From RUG11237 sp050874665 (GTDB lineage Bacteria; Bacillota; Clostridia; Lachnospirales; Lachnospiraceae), in assembly GCA_050874665.1 (NCBI GenBank), contig JBNMLC010000004.1:1-64000 (forward strand): a stretch of DNA of 64,000 bases. The letters are read 5' to 3'. Under the pieces are notes generated by a model, which did not search any database, was not told the origin of the DNA, and was given only the letters and a program-made list of their open reading frames with translations. Within the stretch, counting starts at the first letter, position 1, and each line of letters opens with the position of its first letter. Positions 17,263 to 26,346 of this stretch are shown piece after piece. The translations under genes were made by a program, and so were the position numbers.

Positions 17263-18816
17263 TTAATTTAAATATTTAAATGGATCGACTTGAGAACCAT
17301 TAATTATAATTTCAAAATGTACGTGCGGTCCGGTACTTCGCCCTGTGTTTCCACTCAATGCAATCTTATCACCCTGTGACACACTTTGTCCCACAGAAAC
17401 TAATATTTTGCTTAGATGTGCATATCTGGTCTGACGTCCATCAGAATGACTAATGGTGACACAATAACCGTATCCACTCGCCCAGCCGGCACTGACAACT
17501 GTACCCGCTGAAGATGCCTTGACTGCGGTACCTACCGGACAAGCCCAGTCTATACCTTTATGCATTCTTCCCCAGCGATACTTAAATCCTGATGTAAATC
17601 TTCCGCCAGAAATTGGTTTTACATACGTTGGTGGTGTCTTCGTTCCACGTTCAATAATGGCCGGTTGAGATTTTTTAATAATTTCTTCATGAATAATTTC
17701 TCTTCCTGCCTCTTTTCCATTCCTGTTCGTAATCATTGCCACAACATTTCGTTCACCAGTACTAGCTTCCTGACGTACCACCTGTTCTGTCGTATACCAC
17801 GAATCATTATCTATATACTGCGTTTCTGCCTGATATTCTTCGTTATATATTTTTTCCTCTTTTGTAATAACAGATAATTCCGGTTCTGGAACTGTCACCG
17901 TCAGTTCATCCCCTATACGGATTACCGAATCTTCATTGTCAATATTTTCATTGATAGCAACCAGATTTTCCACTGTTGTATTATAATTTTCTGCAATAAC
18001 TGATAAACTATCTCCGGATTTTACTTCATAAATTTTATTTTTTTCCTTGTCTTTTGTGACAAGATCAATAGCCTCTTTTAAAGGAGTAATCTCATCATCT
18101 TTTACATAGGACTCAATTACTTCCACAGTATCTGCAAACGAAAGATCTGCAAGACCTTCTTTATACACATCTTCTGCTGTTGTTTCACCATATGATAATT
18201 CATCTGTCACCGTACAAATACCAGCATTAATCATAGCAGAAGAAACATTGGGATTATCACTTCCTGACTTTGACATCTTGACTAATTCTGTTGTCATAAC
18301 ATTTAATTCTCTTGCACTGTCAGTAATCAGTTCTACCTGATATTCATTATTCGTATCATACTTTTCTTTGGCTGCATTCAATAACGCAATCACATCTTCC
18401 TTTGAAGACAATGTCACAGTAAACTGGTTAATCTTTACTGTATAAGCTTTCTGATTAAACGTAACTGTCCCCTTCTGTAACACTTTACGCACATTCTTTT
18501 TCAGTTCCCTCTCCGACGTAGTCCTTGCAAAAATTTTATGTTCTGACGAATACTCAAAATCTGCTTTAACAATAGTCAGACCTTCTTGTTCTGACGCAAC
18601 TTTCGATTTTTCTTCCAGCAATATTTCCTCTATTCCGTCCAAGGCTGCAACCTGTCCGATGACAACATCATTTAATGTAAGTGTATAATAATTTTCTGTA
18701 TTGTGTTCCAGACTCCCAAACACAGGATGTATGGTAAATATACCAAGAACCGAAGCAACTGCTCCCAATGCAAAGAACAGTGATGCCTGCTTCTTATGCT
18801 TCGTCCATTTCTTCAT
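17263..18816 (-). CDS. M23 family peptidoglycan endopeptidase with LysM and G5 domains
   Basis: 517 residues. One membrane segment near the N-terminus (about 12-35) anchors or exports it. Further on are a LysM module (YEVKSGDSLSVIAENYNTT, about 265-310), a G5-type domain (about 315-395) and a C-terminal M23 domain. The M23 zinc site is intact: HKGIDWACP and GPHVHFEI, with YAHL between them. It should cut peptide bridges in peptidoglycan during growth or sporulation and bind the wall through LysM. It follows aroK and pgi on the same strand but has its own ribosome site and terminator. Confidence 0.9.
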   Translation of the reverse strand: MKKWTKHKKQASLFFALGAVASVLGIFTIHPVFGSLEHNTENYYTLTLNDVVIGQVAALDGIEEILLEEKSKVASEQEGLTIVKADFEYSSEHKIFARTTSERELKKNVRKVLQKGTVTFNQKAYTVKINQFTVTLSSKEDVIALLNAAKEKYDTNNEYQVELITDSARELNVMTTELVKMSKSGSDNPNVSSAMINAGICTVTDELSYGETTAEDVYKEGLADLSFADTVEVIESYVKDDEITPLKEAIDLVTKDKEKNKIYEVKSGDSLSVIAENYNTTVENLVAINENIDNEDSVIRIGDELTVTVPEPELSVITKEEKIYNEEYQAETQYIDNDSWYTTEQVVRQEASTGERNVVAMITNRNGKEAGREIIHEEIIKKSQPAIIERGTKTPPTYVKPISGGRFTSGFKYRWGRMHKGIDWACPVGTAVKASSAGTVVSAGWASGYGYCVTISHSDGRQTRYAHLSKILVSVGQSVSQGDKIALSGNTGRSTGPHVHFEIIINGSQVDPFKYLN

Positions 18817-18868
18817 TTTACATCTCCTTAATTTCTATTCATTATCTTAAGGTTTGCAAATATATATT

Positions 18869-19372
18869 TTAACTGGTTTTTCTTATCTTGTAAAGCACTT
18901 TATCCAATGTTTCATCCAGCCCCAGATTTTCTTCATCTACAATAACGTCTGCGTATTTCTCATATAGCGGACATCGTTCATCACATAAATCCTTTAACGT
19001 CTGTCCCTCTTTTAGGGCAACTCCACGCTCTTTTAAATTTCCAAGACGTTTTTCTAATTCTTCATAGGAAACTTTTAAATAAACTACCGTTCCTATCTCT
19101 TTCAAATGTTTCATAGCTCTTTCTTTATATACCACACTTCCGCCGGTTGCCAGCACCACATTTTCAATATCTACTGCTGCATTGACATCTGCTTCAATTT
19201 CTAAAAATCCTTCCAGACCTTCTTCTGCAATAATTTCTTTCAACAATCTTTTTTCTCTGGACTGAATCAATAAATCAGAATCCACAAAGTCATAGCCGAG
19301 TTGTTTCGCAAGCATTACTCCTACGGTACTTTTTCCTACTCCCGGCATACCGATTAAAATAACATTTTTCAT
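18869..19372 (-). CDS. aroK: shikimate kinase
   Basis: 167 residues, full length. It phosphorylates shikimate on the way to chorismate. The P-loop GMPGVGKSTVG (residues 7-17), the shikimate-binding Asp in FVDSDLLI and the glycine-rich LATGGSVVY are present. The lid arginine region appears as GNLKERGVAL. It works upstream of pheA, which lies about 41 kb away in this window. It sits between pgi and the M23 gene on the same strand, behind the pgi terminator. Confidence 0.92.
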   Translation of the reverse strand: MKNVILIGMPGVGKSTVGVMLAKQLGYDFVDSDLLIQSREKRLLKEIIAEEGLEGFLEIEADVNAAVDIENVVLATGGSVVYKERAMKHLKEIGTVVYLKVSYEELEKRLGNLKERGVALKEGQTLKDLCDERCPLYEKYADVIVDEENLGLDETLDKVLYKIRKTS

Positions 19373-19432
19373 GTGTTAATTCCTCTCATACCTACTGCAA
19401 AAACACGCTTTGCAAGTTTCTATTATCAGAAT

Positions 19433-19461
19433 AAAAGGCGGCAGTTTAATACCGCCGCCTC
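19433..19461 (-). terminator. pgi terminator
   Basis: GC-rich stem GGCGGC/GCCGCC with a short AT loop followed by TTTTATTC on the minus strand, 13 bp after the pgi stop. Confidence 0.85.
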
Positions 19462-19474
19462 CATTGGTTTATTC

Positions 19475-20821
19475 TTACAGTCTTTTTAATAACTCTTCTC
19501 TTTCTTTTTCAAATCCCGGCTTACCAAGTAAAGCAAACATATTTCTCTTGTAGCTTTCTACACCCGGTTGATCAAATGGGTTTACTCCTAAGAGATATCC
19601 GCTGATACCACACGCAAATTCGAAGAAGTAGAATAATTCACCTAAGTAGAATTCATTCTGTTCCGGAATCTGTACTAACAGGTTTGGCACATTTCCGTCT
19701 GTATGGGCTAAAATTGTTCCATTCATCGCACTCTTGTTAATGAAATCAACACTCTTGCCTGCTAAGTAATTTAATCCGTCTAAATCTACCGGTTCTTCCT
19801 CTAAGATAACTTCTTCCCTGGATTTTTCAATATTCATAACAGTTTCAAACATAATTCTTGCACCGTCCTGAATAAACTGTCCCATAGAATGTAAGTCTGT
19901 TGTCAAATCAACTGCTGCAGGGAAAATACCTTTCTGATCCTTTCCTTCGGATTCTCCATATAACTGCTTCCACCATTCAGATACATAATGAAGGCTTGGC
20001 TCATAATTTGCAACAATTTCAACTTCTTTCCCTTTACGCAGTAAAATATTTCTGATTGCTGCATACTTTAATGCATCATTTTCTTCAAAATCTGCTTCTA
20101 ACGCACGCTTTCTTCCGGAAGCTGCACCTTCCATTAACTTTGTAATATCAGCTCCACTTACTGCAATTGGAAGTAATCCAACCGCTGTGAGTACTGAGAA
20201 ACGTCCTCCTACATCATCTGGTACTACAAATGTTTCATATCCTTCTTCTGTAGCAAGATTCTTTAATGCTCCCTTTGCTTTATCTGTTGTCGCATAAATT
20301 CTCTTTGCTGCTTCTTCTTTTCCGTATTTTTCTTCTAATTTCTTCTTAAAGATACGGAATGCGATTGCAGGTTCTGTTGTTGTTCCGGATTTAGAAATGA
20401 TATTTACAGAGAAATCTCTGTCACCAACTACATCCAGTAAATTCTTTAAGTATGTACTGCTGATACTGTTTCCTGCATAATAAATTTCCGGTGTCTTTCT
20501 TACTTCCTTTGATACAGAATTATAGAAGTTATGTCTTAAAAATTCGATTGCAGCTCTGGCACCAAGGTAAGAACCACCAATACCAATCACAATTAAGACC
20601 TCTGAATCACTCTGAATTTTTGCTGCAGCCTTTTTGATTCTTTCAAATTCGTCCTTGTCATAATCTACCGGTAAGTCAATCCAGCCTAAGAAATCGTTTC
20701 CTGCACCGGTTTTAGAAACCAACTGTTCTTTTGCATCAAGAACCAGTTTTTTCATGTTTTCTACTTCTTTTTCGTTAATAAATCCTGTTGCTTTTGAGTA
20801 ATCAAATGTTACTTTAGACAT
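19475..20821 (-). CDS. pgi: glucose-6-phosphate isomerase
   Basis: 448 residues from the ATG at 20821, supported by AAGGAG 9 nt upstream; the longer frame adds 15 residues without a site. The length fits the shorter Firmicutes-type enzyme. Signatures visible: VIGIGGSYLGARAAIEF, ISKSGTTTEPAIAF (phosphate binding) and DVGGRFSVLTAVGLLP. It interconverts glucose-6-phosphate and fructose-6-phosphate in the cytoplasm. It is probably transcribed alone, given the terminator behind it and the 91 bp gap before it. Confidence 0.96.
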   Translation of the reverse strand: MSKVTFDYSKATGFINEKEVENMKKLVLDAKEQLVSKTGAGNDFLGWIDLPVDYDKDEFERIKKAAAKIQSDSEVLIVIGIGGSYLGARAAIEFLRHNFYNSVSKEVRKTPEIYYAGNSISSTYLKNLLDVVGDRDFSVNIISKSGTTTEPAIAFRIFKKKLEEKYGKEEAAKRIYATTDKAKGALKNLATEEGYETFVVPDDVGGRFSVLTAVGLLPIAVSGADITKLMEGAASGRKRALEADFEENDALKYAAIRNILLRKGKEVEIVANYEPSLHYVSEWWKQLYGESEGKDQKGIFPAAVDLTTDLHSMGQFIQDGARIMFETVMNIEKSREEVILEEEPVDLDGLNYLAGKSVDFINKSAMNGTILAHTDGNVPNLLVQIPEQNEFYLGELFYFFEFACGISGYLLGVNPFDQPGVESYKRNMFALLGKPGFEKEREELLKRL

Positions 20822-20912
20822 TATTGCACACTCCTTCTTACTATATGTAACTAATTTGCAACGCAAATTGATTTCGTACTAAATGTCATTTTAGCAAATG
20901 TGGACTATATAA

Positions 20913-21608
20913 TCAAGTTAAAAATTCTTTTAATACATCTTGAATAATTTTAGCCTCATCAGAAGATATGGAAATATTTTCTGTTGCCATCAGCTTCTCT
21001 TCCAGTTTTCCCATACGTTCTTCCATGTCTTTTACATTTTGAATATTTTCTTTGCTTTCTAACTCTTCTTTTGCATCTTTTTGTGCGTTACGATGATTTA
21101 TGTATTCATTTTCAATATAATTCTGCATATTTACTTTAATACCATCATATTTATAACCAGAATCAATTATGGATTCTGCTAAACAAAACAACAATAGGGC
21201 AATTACATTAATTAATATACTCCATACCACCAATTGCATCTGCATCTCTTTTATAATAGCTACTGCACTAGTAAACGTATTTAATATTACTGACAAAAGT
21301 AAAAATCGCACTGACATCTGACTGAAACCTCGTAGCGTTATCCCCAGATATCTTTGTTTTCTAATGTACTTTTCCACATAAACTGCTGCATTGTTTACAA
21401 AATGCTCCACCTGTATGCCACTTTCCAATTTTGTTTTATAATTTTTACTGAATTTTGCCTTAGATGTATTTATATTTTCCGTCTCTTTTAGCAAAACATC
21501 GTAAATAATTCCCAGTATCAGCCTGCTTAAAATTGCAAAAAGAGCAAATACTAAACTTAAATTAATAAGATATCCATGTTTTACAAACTCATACATAGCT
21601 AATGTCAT
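20913..21608 (-). CDS. membrane protein of unknown function, 231 aa
   Basis: Three predicted membrane segments (about residues 12-35, 100-122 and 130-150), a cytoplasmic loop between the first two, and a hydrophilic C-terminal tail (about 165-231) with coiled-coil character rich in Lys and Glu. No enzyme motif is seen. The start has GAGGTG 6 nt upstream. It is separate from pgi, and I do not recognise a named family. A structural or scaffold role is possible but unsupported. Confidence 0.65.
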   Translation of the reverse strand: MTLAMYEFVKHGYLINLSLVFALFAILSRLILGIIYDVLLKETENINTSKAKFSKNYKTKLESGIQVEHFVNNAAVYVEKYIRKQRYLGITLRGFSQMSVRFLLLSVILNTFTSAVAIIKEMQMQLVVWSILINVIALLLFCLAESIIDSGYKYDGIKVNMQNYIENEYINHRNAQKDAKEELESKENIQNVKDMEERMGKLEEKLMATENISISSDEAKIIQDVLKEFLT

Positions 21609-21770
21609 TTTTATTCACCTCATAGTTTTATTTGTTTACGATTATAAATGTAGCTGTCATGCATTTCAATGAAAATCATTCTTCAAATTTATGCATATTT
21701 ATACACATTTCTGCTTGTTTTGATTAAATTTTACATATTATGATTCTGGTGGTAAAGCCAGAGAAAATCT

Positions 21771-21778
21771 GCTATAAT
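21771..21778 (+). promoter_or_regulatory. extended -10 promoter of the TSCPD gene
   Basis: TGCTATAAT, a TGN-extended consensus -10, 58 bp before the ATG. The -35 region is not convincing. Confidence 0.55.
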
Positions 21779-21835
21779 TATATAGTTGCATATATACGGC
21801 AATTTCACACATATTTTTTATTAGGAGGAATAAAA

Positions 21836-22072
21836 ATGACATATAAAACACAAGGTGTGTGTTCACAGGCAATTGAAGTAGAAGTAGAAAACGGAATTAT
21901 TACCCATGTTAAATTTATTGGCGGCTGTTCGGGGAACACACAAGGTGTGGCAGCTCTCGCTACCGGAATGAAGGTAGAAGATGCCATTGCAAGATTAGAG
22001 GGCATCCGTTGCGGCATGCGCCCTACTTCCTGCCCAGACCAGTTAGTAAAAGCACTAAAATCCATGCAATAG
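21836..22072 (+). CDS. TSCPD domain protein (TIGR03905 type)
   Basis: 78 residues starting at 21836, with AGGAGG 7 nt upstream. The longer frame from 21740 lacks a site and runs through the promoter. It carries the family's glycine-cysteine core (GGCSGNTQGVAAL) and the naming T-S-C-P-D pentapeptide near the C-terminus (RCGMRPTSCPDQLVKA). Similar cysteine-containing domains occur at the ends of ribonucleotide reductases and as stand-alone proteins. Metal binding is plausible, but the function is not established. It is followed after 19 bp by the murG-type gene. Confidence 0.85.
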   Translation: MTYKTQGVCSQAIEVEVENGIITHVKFIGGCSGNTQGVAALATGMKVEDAIARLEGIRCGMRPTSCPDQLVKALKSMQ

Positions 22073-22091
22073 CCGGGAGGTCTATGTTTAT

Positions 22092-23156
22092 ATGAAACGA
22101 ATTGTTTTAACAGGTGGCGGCACCGCCGGACATGTAACACCAAATATAGCTCTGATTCCAACCTTACAAAAAGAAGGATATGAAATTCATTATATTGGCT
22201 CCTATGATGGTATTGAAAAAAAATTAATTGAAGAGATAGGAATTCCTTACTATGGTATATCTTCGGGAAAATTAAGAAGATATTTTGATTTAAAAAACTT
22301 TTCAGATCCTTTTAAGGTATTAAAAGGGTATGGAGAAGCGAAAAAAATATTAAAAAGACTAAAACCGGATATTATTTTTTCCAAAGGAGGGTTTGTAAGT
22401 GTTCCTGTCGTAATAGCAGCAAAGCACCTCAAAATTCCTGCTATTATACACGAATCCGACATGACACCGGGATTAGCCAATAAACTGGCAATTCCTTCTG
22501 CCACAAAGGTATGCTGCAACTTTCCTGAAACAATGAAATATCTTCCAAAAGGAAAATCTGTCCTTACGGGCTCGCCTATCCGTCAGGAGCTTATGTCAGG
22601 TTCCAGAAAAAGAGCCTTAGACTTTTTGGGTTTTAATAACAGCAAACCCGTTATTATGATTATTGGCGGAAGTCTCGGTTCTGTGGCTATCAACACTGCA
22701 ATTCGCGGTAATCTTGATACACTTTTAAAGGATTTCCAGATTGTACATTTATGTGGTCAGGGAAAACTTGATACTTCACTAGAAAATAAGAATGGCTATC
22801 GACAGTTTGAATACATTAAAAAAGAACTGGCTGATATTTTTGCCCTTTGCGATATTGTCATTTCCAGAGCAGGAGCTAATGCCATCTGCGAACTTCTGGC
22901 TCTGAGAAAACCTAATATTTTAATCCCACTGTCTGCCGCTGCAAGTCGTGGCGACCAGATATTAAATGCCCGTTCTTTCGAAAAGCAGGGATTCAGCATG
23001 GTAATTGAGGAAGAAGCACTGACAAAAGAAACTTTGTCTGCTGCCATAAAAGACGTTTATGAGCATAGAGAAAGCTACATTTCCGCCATGAAACAAAGCT
23101 CACAGACAGATGCAATTGCTGCCATTACAGATTTAATCAAAGAGAATAGTAAATAA
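22092..23156 (+). CDS. murG: UDP-N-acetylglucosamine--undecaprenyl-PP-MurNAc-pentapeptide GlcNAc transferase (MurG-type)
   Basis: 354 residues, the MurG length. It begins with the family's GGGTAGHVTPNIAL, and has SKGGFVSVPVVIAA (about 96-110), IGGSLGSVAIN (about 195) and SRAGANAICELLALRKPNILIPL (the UDP-GlcNAc site, about 258-280). MurG attaches GlcNAc to lipid I on the inner face of the membrane to make lipid II. It is not in a dcw cluster here, being paired only with the TSCPD gene; Clostridia often carry such stand-alone copies, so a second MurG may exist elsewhere. Confidence 0.9.
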   Translation: MKRIVLTGGGTAGHVTPNIALIPTLQKEGYEIHYIGSYDGIEKKLIEEIGIPYYGISSGKLRRYFDLKNFSDPFKVLKGYGEAKKILKRLKPDIIFSKGGFVSVPVVIAAKHLKIPAIIHESDMTPGLANKLAIPSATKVCCNFPETMKYLPKGKSVLTGSPIRQELMSGSRKRALDFLGFNNSKPVIMIIGGSLGSVAINTAIRGNLDTLLKDFQIVHLCGQGKLDTSLENKNGYRQFEYIKKELADIFALCDIVISRAGANAICELLALRKPNILIPLSAAASRGDQILNARSFEKQGFSMVIEEEALTKETLSAAIKDVYEHRESYISAMKQSSQTDAIAAITDLIKENSK

Positions 23157-23162
23157 ATCAAA

Positions 23163-23254
23163 CGTCCAAATTTATTGCATTGGACGAACGCCTATGAGTA
23201 GTGCCAGTTCTTCTTCCTTAAAGGGCAGAAGAATTGGCACTGTGCTTATGAGCG
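23163..23254. repeat. two nested inverted repeats between convergent genes
   Basis: A short hairpin (CGTCCAA / TTGGACG, 23164-23186) is followed by a long imperfect one: arm 23189-23217 containing AGTGCCAGTTCTTCTTCC pairs with arm 23224-23254 containing GGCAGAAGAATTGGCACT, with further pairing at the base (CTATGAG / CTTATGAG-type ends). No T-tract follows on either strand. It lies between the convergent murG-type and HIT genes, so it may act as a bidirectional transcript end or be a REP-like element. Confidence 0.6.
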
Positions 23255-23277
23255 TCTGCAAAACCGATAAGTACAAC

Positions 23278-23688
23278 CTATATGGAGAGCTTTTCCACCA
23301 GTTCCTCTTTCATGGCATCTGAAAGTTCCCCGGTTTCCCACTTTACATTAACCCCGTCTCCCTGATATCTCGGAATCAAATGCATATGATAATGAAATAC
23401 CGTCTGACCCGCCAGTTTTCCATTATTCTGCACTACATTTAATCCTTCTACCTTCAATTCTTCCTTCATTTTTTTTGCCATCTTCCTGGCTGTCTTAATT
23501 ACATGTGTTGCCATTTCATCGCTAATTTCATAAAGATTTGCATAATGCTCCTTTGGCAAAATCAATGCATGACCTTTGCTCGCCGGCGAAATATCAAGAA
23601 TCACTCTCACTTTTTCGTCTTCATATAATGTTGATGATGGAATTTCACCATTTGCAATTTTACAAAAAATACAGTTATTATCTTTCAT
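23278..23688 (-). CDS. HIT family nucleotide-binding protein
   Basis: 136 residues. It has the histidine triad near the C-terminus as HYHMHLIPR (about 108-116) and an N-terminal zinc-type cysteine pair in NNCIFCKIANGEIP. HIT proteins hydrolyse adenosine nucleotide phosphoramidates and similar dinucleotides in the cytoplasm. The start has a GGAGG site. It is 23 bp downstream of the flavodoxin-SCP2 gene and probably co-transcribed with it. Confidence 0.95.
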   Translation of the reverse strand: MKDNNCIFCKIANGEIPSSTLYEDEKVRVILDISPASKGHALILPKEHYANLYEISDEMATHVIKTARKMAKKMKEELKVEGLNVVQNNGKLAGQTVFHYHMHLIPRYQGDGVNVKWETGELSDAMKEELVEKLSI

Positions 23689-23711
23689 TTTTTATACCTC
23701 CAATTCATTAC

Positions 23712-24707
23712 CTATGCACTAAACGGAAATATTACATCTAACATTCTCAATAGTTTAAAATTACCTTTTGCTGCCATATCTCCTGCCATAAATGCTCTCT
23801 GAAATGTAATTCTGCCATGAATAATATTTTCGAATACTTCCGGTGTAGTCTTTGCTGTTACATCAGCATTTTCCAGATTTCCATAGTAACATTCCAAACC
23901 TTCTGAACCAATATCTATAATCAACGGCTTCTTTTTATCAGAGATTGTAAACTTATATATCGCCTGAAAGTCTGTTTCCTGAGTATAGGCTTCCATTAAT
24001 TCATTAATATATTCTGTTCCATCGGATACCTCTTGTTTATTCATCATATCTTTAAACATACTTGTAAGCTCCTGAATGTCTTCCTTCTGCTTCTTGACAT
24101 AGGTATCATCTGATGCATATTTAGAAAGCTGTTCACTCTCCTGTGGTGTCAGTTCAATTCCCTTCGTACGTAATACGCTCTTCTTTACTGCCTGATTACT
24201 TGTTGGCAATCCGACCAAATGCTGAGCAATCGTACGATACATATTTTCTGCCTTCTTTTCAATGAGTCTTGAAAAATCGTCATTCATTTCAAATGAAATC
24301 AAGTCATCCACATAACCATAGATACCACTTACCGGTATTCCGCCCAAGATTTCCCAAGCGTTAGAAAGTGTAAGTACCCCTTCCTTTTCTCCGTATGTAG
24401 TGGACATGACTACAGGTTGCATATATAGTCCACTAATTTTATTCTTATCTCCATACAACCAACAAGCATCTAGAAACTGCTGCATATAACCGCCTATACC
24501 ATACCATTCTACTGTGGTTGCCAAAATAATGCCATCCGCCTCTTTCAACGTCTGCGGTAGCGTTGCAATATTGTTTTTTTGTTCGTAAATATTAATTCTC
24601 TCTACTTTGACATTCAGTTCTTCAAAGACTGCCTGCATCTTATTAATCACATATAAAGTAGGATCATCAATTAAGCCACGTCCGCCGTAATAAATGTTTA
24701 TATTCAT
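23712..24707 (-). CDS. flavodoxin-like NAD(P)H/FMN reductase fused to an SCP2 sterol-carrier domain
   Basis: 331 residues. Residues 1-180 have the flavodoxin-like fold of NADPH-dependent FMN reductases: a strand start MNINIYYGG, ADGIILATTVEWYGIGGYMQQFLD at the FMN loop and VMSTTYGEKEG. After a helical linker (about 185-230), residues about 235-331 look like an SCP2 domain, with the typical ending GRITFQRAFMAGDMAAKGNF. SCP2 domains bind lipids or other hydrophobic ligands, so the fusion may reduce a hydrophobic substrate. It is next to the HIT gene on the same strand. Confidence 0.8.
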   Translation of the reverse strand: MNINIYYGGRGLIDDPTLYVINKMQAVFEELNVKVERINIYEQKNNIATLPQTLKEADGIILATTVEWYGIGGYMQQFLDACWLYGDKNKISGLYMQPVVMSTTYGEKEGVLTLSNAWEILGGIPVSGIYGYVDDLISFEMNDDFSRLIEKKAENMYRTIAQHLVGLPTSNQAVKKSVLRTKGIELTPQESEQLSKYASDDTYVKKQKEDIQELTSMFKDMMNKQEVSDGTEYINELMEAYTQETDFQAIYKFTISDKKKPLIIDIGSEGLECYYGNLENADVTAKTTPEVFENIIHGRITFQRAFMAGDMAAKGNFKLLRMLDVIFPFSA

Positions 24708-24764
24708 ATATTTTATACCTCTTTCTTCCCTAAAACCTTATCACGACTTTTTTCTAGTGTCAAG

Positions 24765-25874
24765 CTATACAAACCTATAATATACCTCTGAAAAATGTAT
24801 TACATCGCCACTCTTTAACTGCACTGTCTGATTTGCCTCTAACAGTTCATCATTTACGCCAGTTCCATTTGTCGAGTTTAAGTCCGTAATAAATACTTCT
24901 CCCTCTTCTTCATCAAATTGAGCATGAATTCTACTGACTAAATTATGGGGTATTACTCCATCTGCCCATTCTTTTCCTTTCCCAATTACAAACGGAAATT
25001 TTTCTATTGTAAAGTCTTCATATCCCCCTTCGCTCAGGCATACAAGATAATGCATTGCCTTTCCCTGAACTTCCTTAAGAAGCATAGTATGACCATAATA
25101 TTCTTCTTTGTCACCCTCGGCTTCAACAACACTTTCTATATCCCCCTTATCTTTATCTTGTCCGAAAGTTCTAATAGGCTTTACTTCTCCTTTAAAATGA
25201 TTCATAATCTGATTAAAAAACCCCTTCTCTGCAACCTTCGAGTAACTTCTCTCTTCACTATATTCATAATCAGCCTCTTCACAGATTCCCGTAGGTATAT
25301 CTCTCTGAATTTCTTCTGTCTCCTCTGCTTTTTTGTGTATTCCCATGATTTTTTGTATACTTCTTAAAATATCATAATTCTCCTGTAACGTATAACGATA
25401 TAATGCATATCCCTGTTCAATCACCTGTTTATCCTCATAATCCAAATGATTAATTAAGTATTCCGCCAATACATGAAATTCATCTTCTGCTTTCGCTTCC
25501 TCTTTATGAGGATAATAACAAAAATATACTTCGAATGTTTCCATGTCAGCATATATGTACTCCGGTTTCAGATACACTTCATCCAAACGCAGAAAATATC
25601 GCCCCAGTTCCTGAATCAATTTCTGTATTGCCCCTAAAATCTTTTGAAACTGCTGTTCGTTTAAATGCTTTTTTTCACATATTCTCTGTAAGGACTGCTT
25701 AGAACTGATGTCATATTGGATTCTTGTTACATTATCCATACAATAAACGTTACACTCTAAGAATCCAACAATCTTATTATACCGAAGCATTTTATATTTG
25801 TAACTTTCTTCCTCAATCTGCTTTTCAAATATCAAATAGTTTTTATCTTTTTCTCTTTTAAAATAACCTTCCAC
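24765..25874 (-). CDS. FHA domain protein of the Tad pilus locus (DUF6382-like N-terminus)
   Basis: 369 residues, cytoplasmic. The N-terminal 170 residues resemble the DUF6382-type domain seen before FHA domains in Clostridia. The FHA domain is at about 280-369, with the phosphothreonine-binding pattern FVIGKGK, LVSRIHAQF and DLNSTNGTGVN intact. It is the last gene of the Tad/Flp pilus operon, 40 bp after a TadE-like gene. FHA proteins recognise phosphothreonine, which suggests kinase control of pilus assembly; no Ser/Thr kinase gene is in the window. Confidence 0.85.
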   Translation of the reverse strand: MEGYFKREKDKNYLIFEKQIEEESYKYKMLRYNKIVGFLECNVYCMDNVTRIQYDISSKQSLQRICEKKHLNEQQFQKILGAIQKLIQELGRYFLRLDEVYLKPEYIYADMETFEVYFCYYPHKEEAKAEDEFHVLAEYLINHLDYEDKQVIEQGYALYRYTLQENYDILRSIQKIMGIHKKAEETEEIQRDIPTGICEEADYEYSEERSYSKVAEKGFFNQIMNHFKGEVKPIRTFGQDKDKGDIESVVEAEGDKEEYYGHTMLLKEVQGKAMHYLVCLSEGGYEDFTIEKFPFVIGKGKEWADGVIPHNLVSRIHAQFDEEEGEVFITDLNSTNGTGVNDELLEANQTVQLKSGDVIHFSEVYYRFV

Positions 25875-25914
25875 TTCTTCCTCCCCTGTATTTTTTACTA
25901 TTCATTGTTATAAA

Positions 25915-26346
25915 TTATTTTTTCCACAATTTATTTCTTGCCAGTGTTTCTCTGCTGCTGTAAAATGGCACTGAACTTTTTTCCTGAATCTTAGTCTTTC
26001 CCCAAAATGGAATATAAAATTCCACCTTTCCTGTCACTGTAATGCTATCTACACCCTTTTTCATGCTTACTCTTATATTGTCCGGCAAAACCAACGTATC
26101 TTTTGATATCTTATCCCATTCACCTTCCAAATCATATACCGTTCCCTCCCTTTTTGCCTCAGCCAGTTTTATTCCAACATAATATGTATTATTCCACACT
26201 GCTACTTTGTTATAATAAAATAGCATGAGAAATACCAGCATAATAATGATAATAAACACCATCGGAAACACAAAAGCTGCCTCTATTGTAACATTTCCCT
26301 TCCCACTATACAGAATACCTTTTCTATCTTTTGTCATACTATCCAT
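25915..26346 (-). CDS. TadE-like minor pseudopilin
   Basis: 143 residues with one N-terminal membrane segment (about 22-45) preceded by the TadE-type motif GNVTIEAAFVFPM, in which a Glu follows the processing site. TadE/TadF proteins are pseudopilins cut by the Tad prepilin peptidase and needed for Flp pilus assembly. The gene overlaps the upstream peptidase gene by 13 bp, which indicates translational coupling. A second TadE-like gene lies at 26782-27678. Confidence 0.82.
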   Translation of the reverse strand: MDSMTKDRKGILYSGKGNVTIEAAFVFPMVFIIIIMLVFLMLFYYNKVAVWNNTYYVGIKLAEAKREGTVYDLEGEWDKISKDTLVLPDNIRVSMKKGVDSITVTGKVEFYIPFWGKTKIQEKSSVPFYSSRETLARNKLWKK

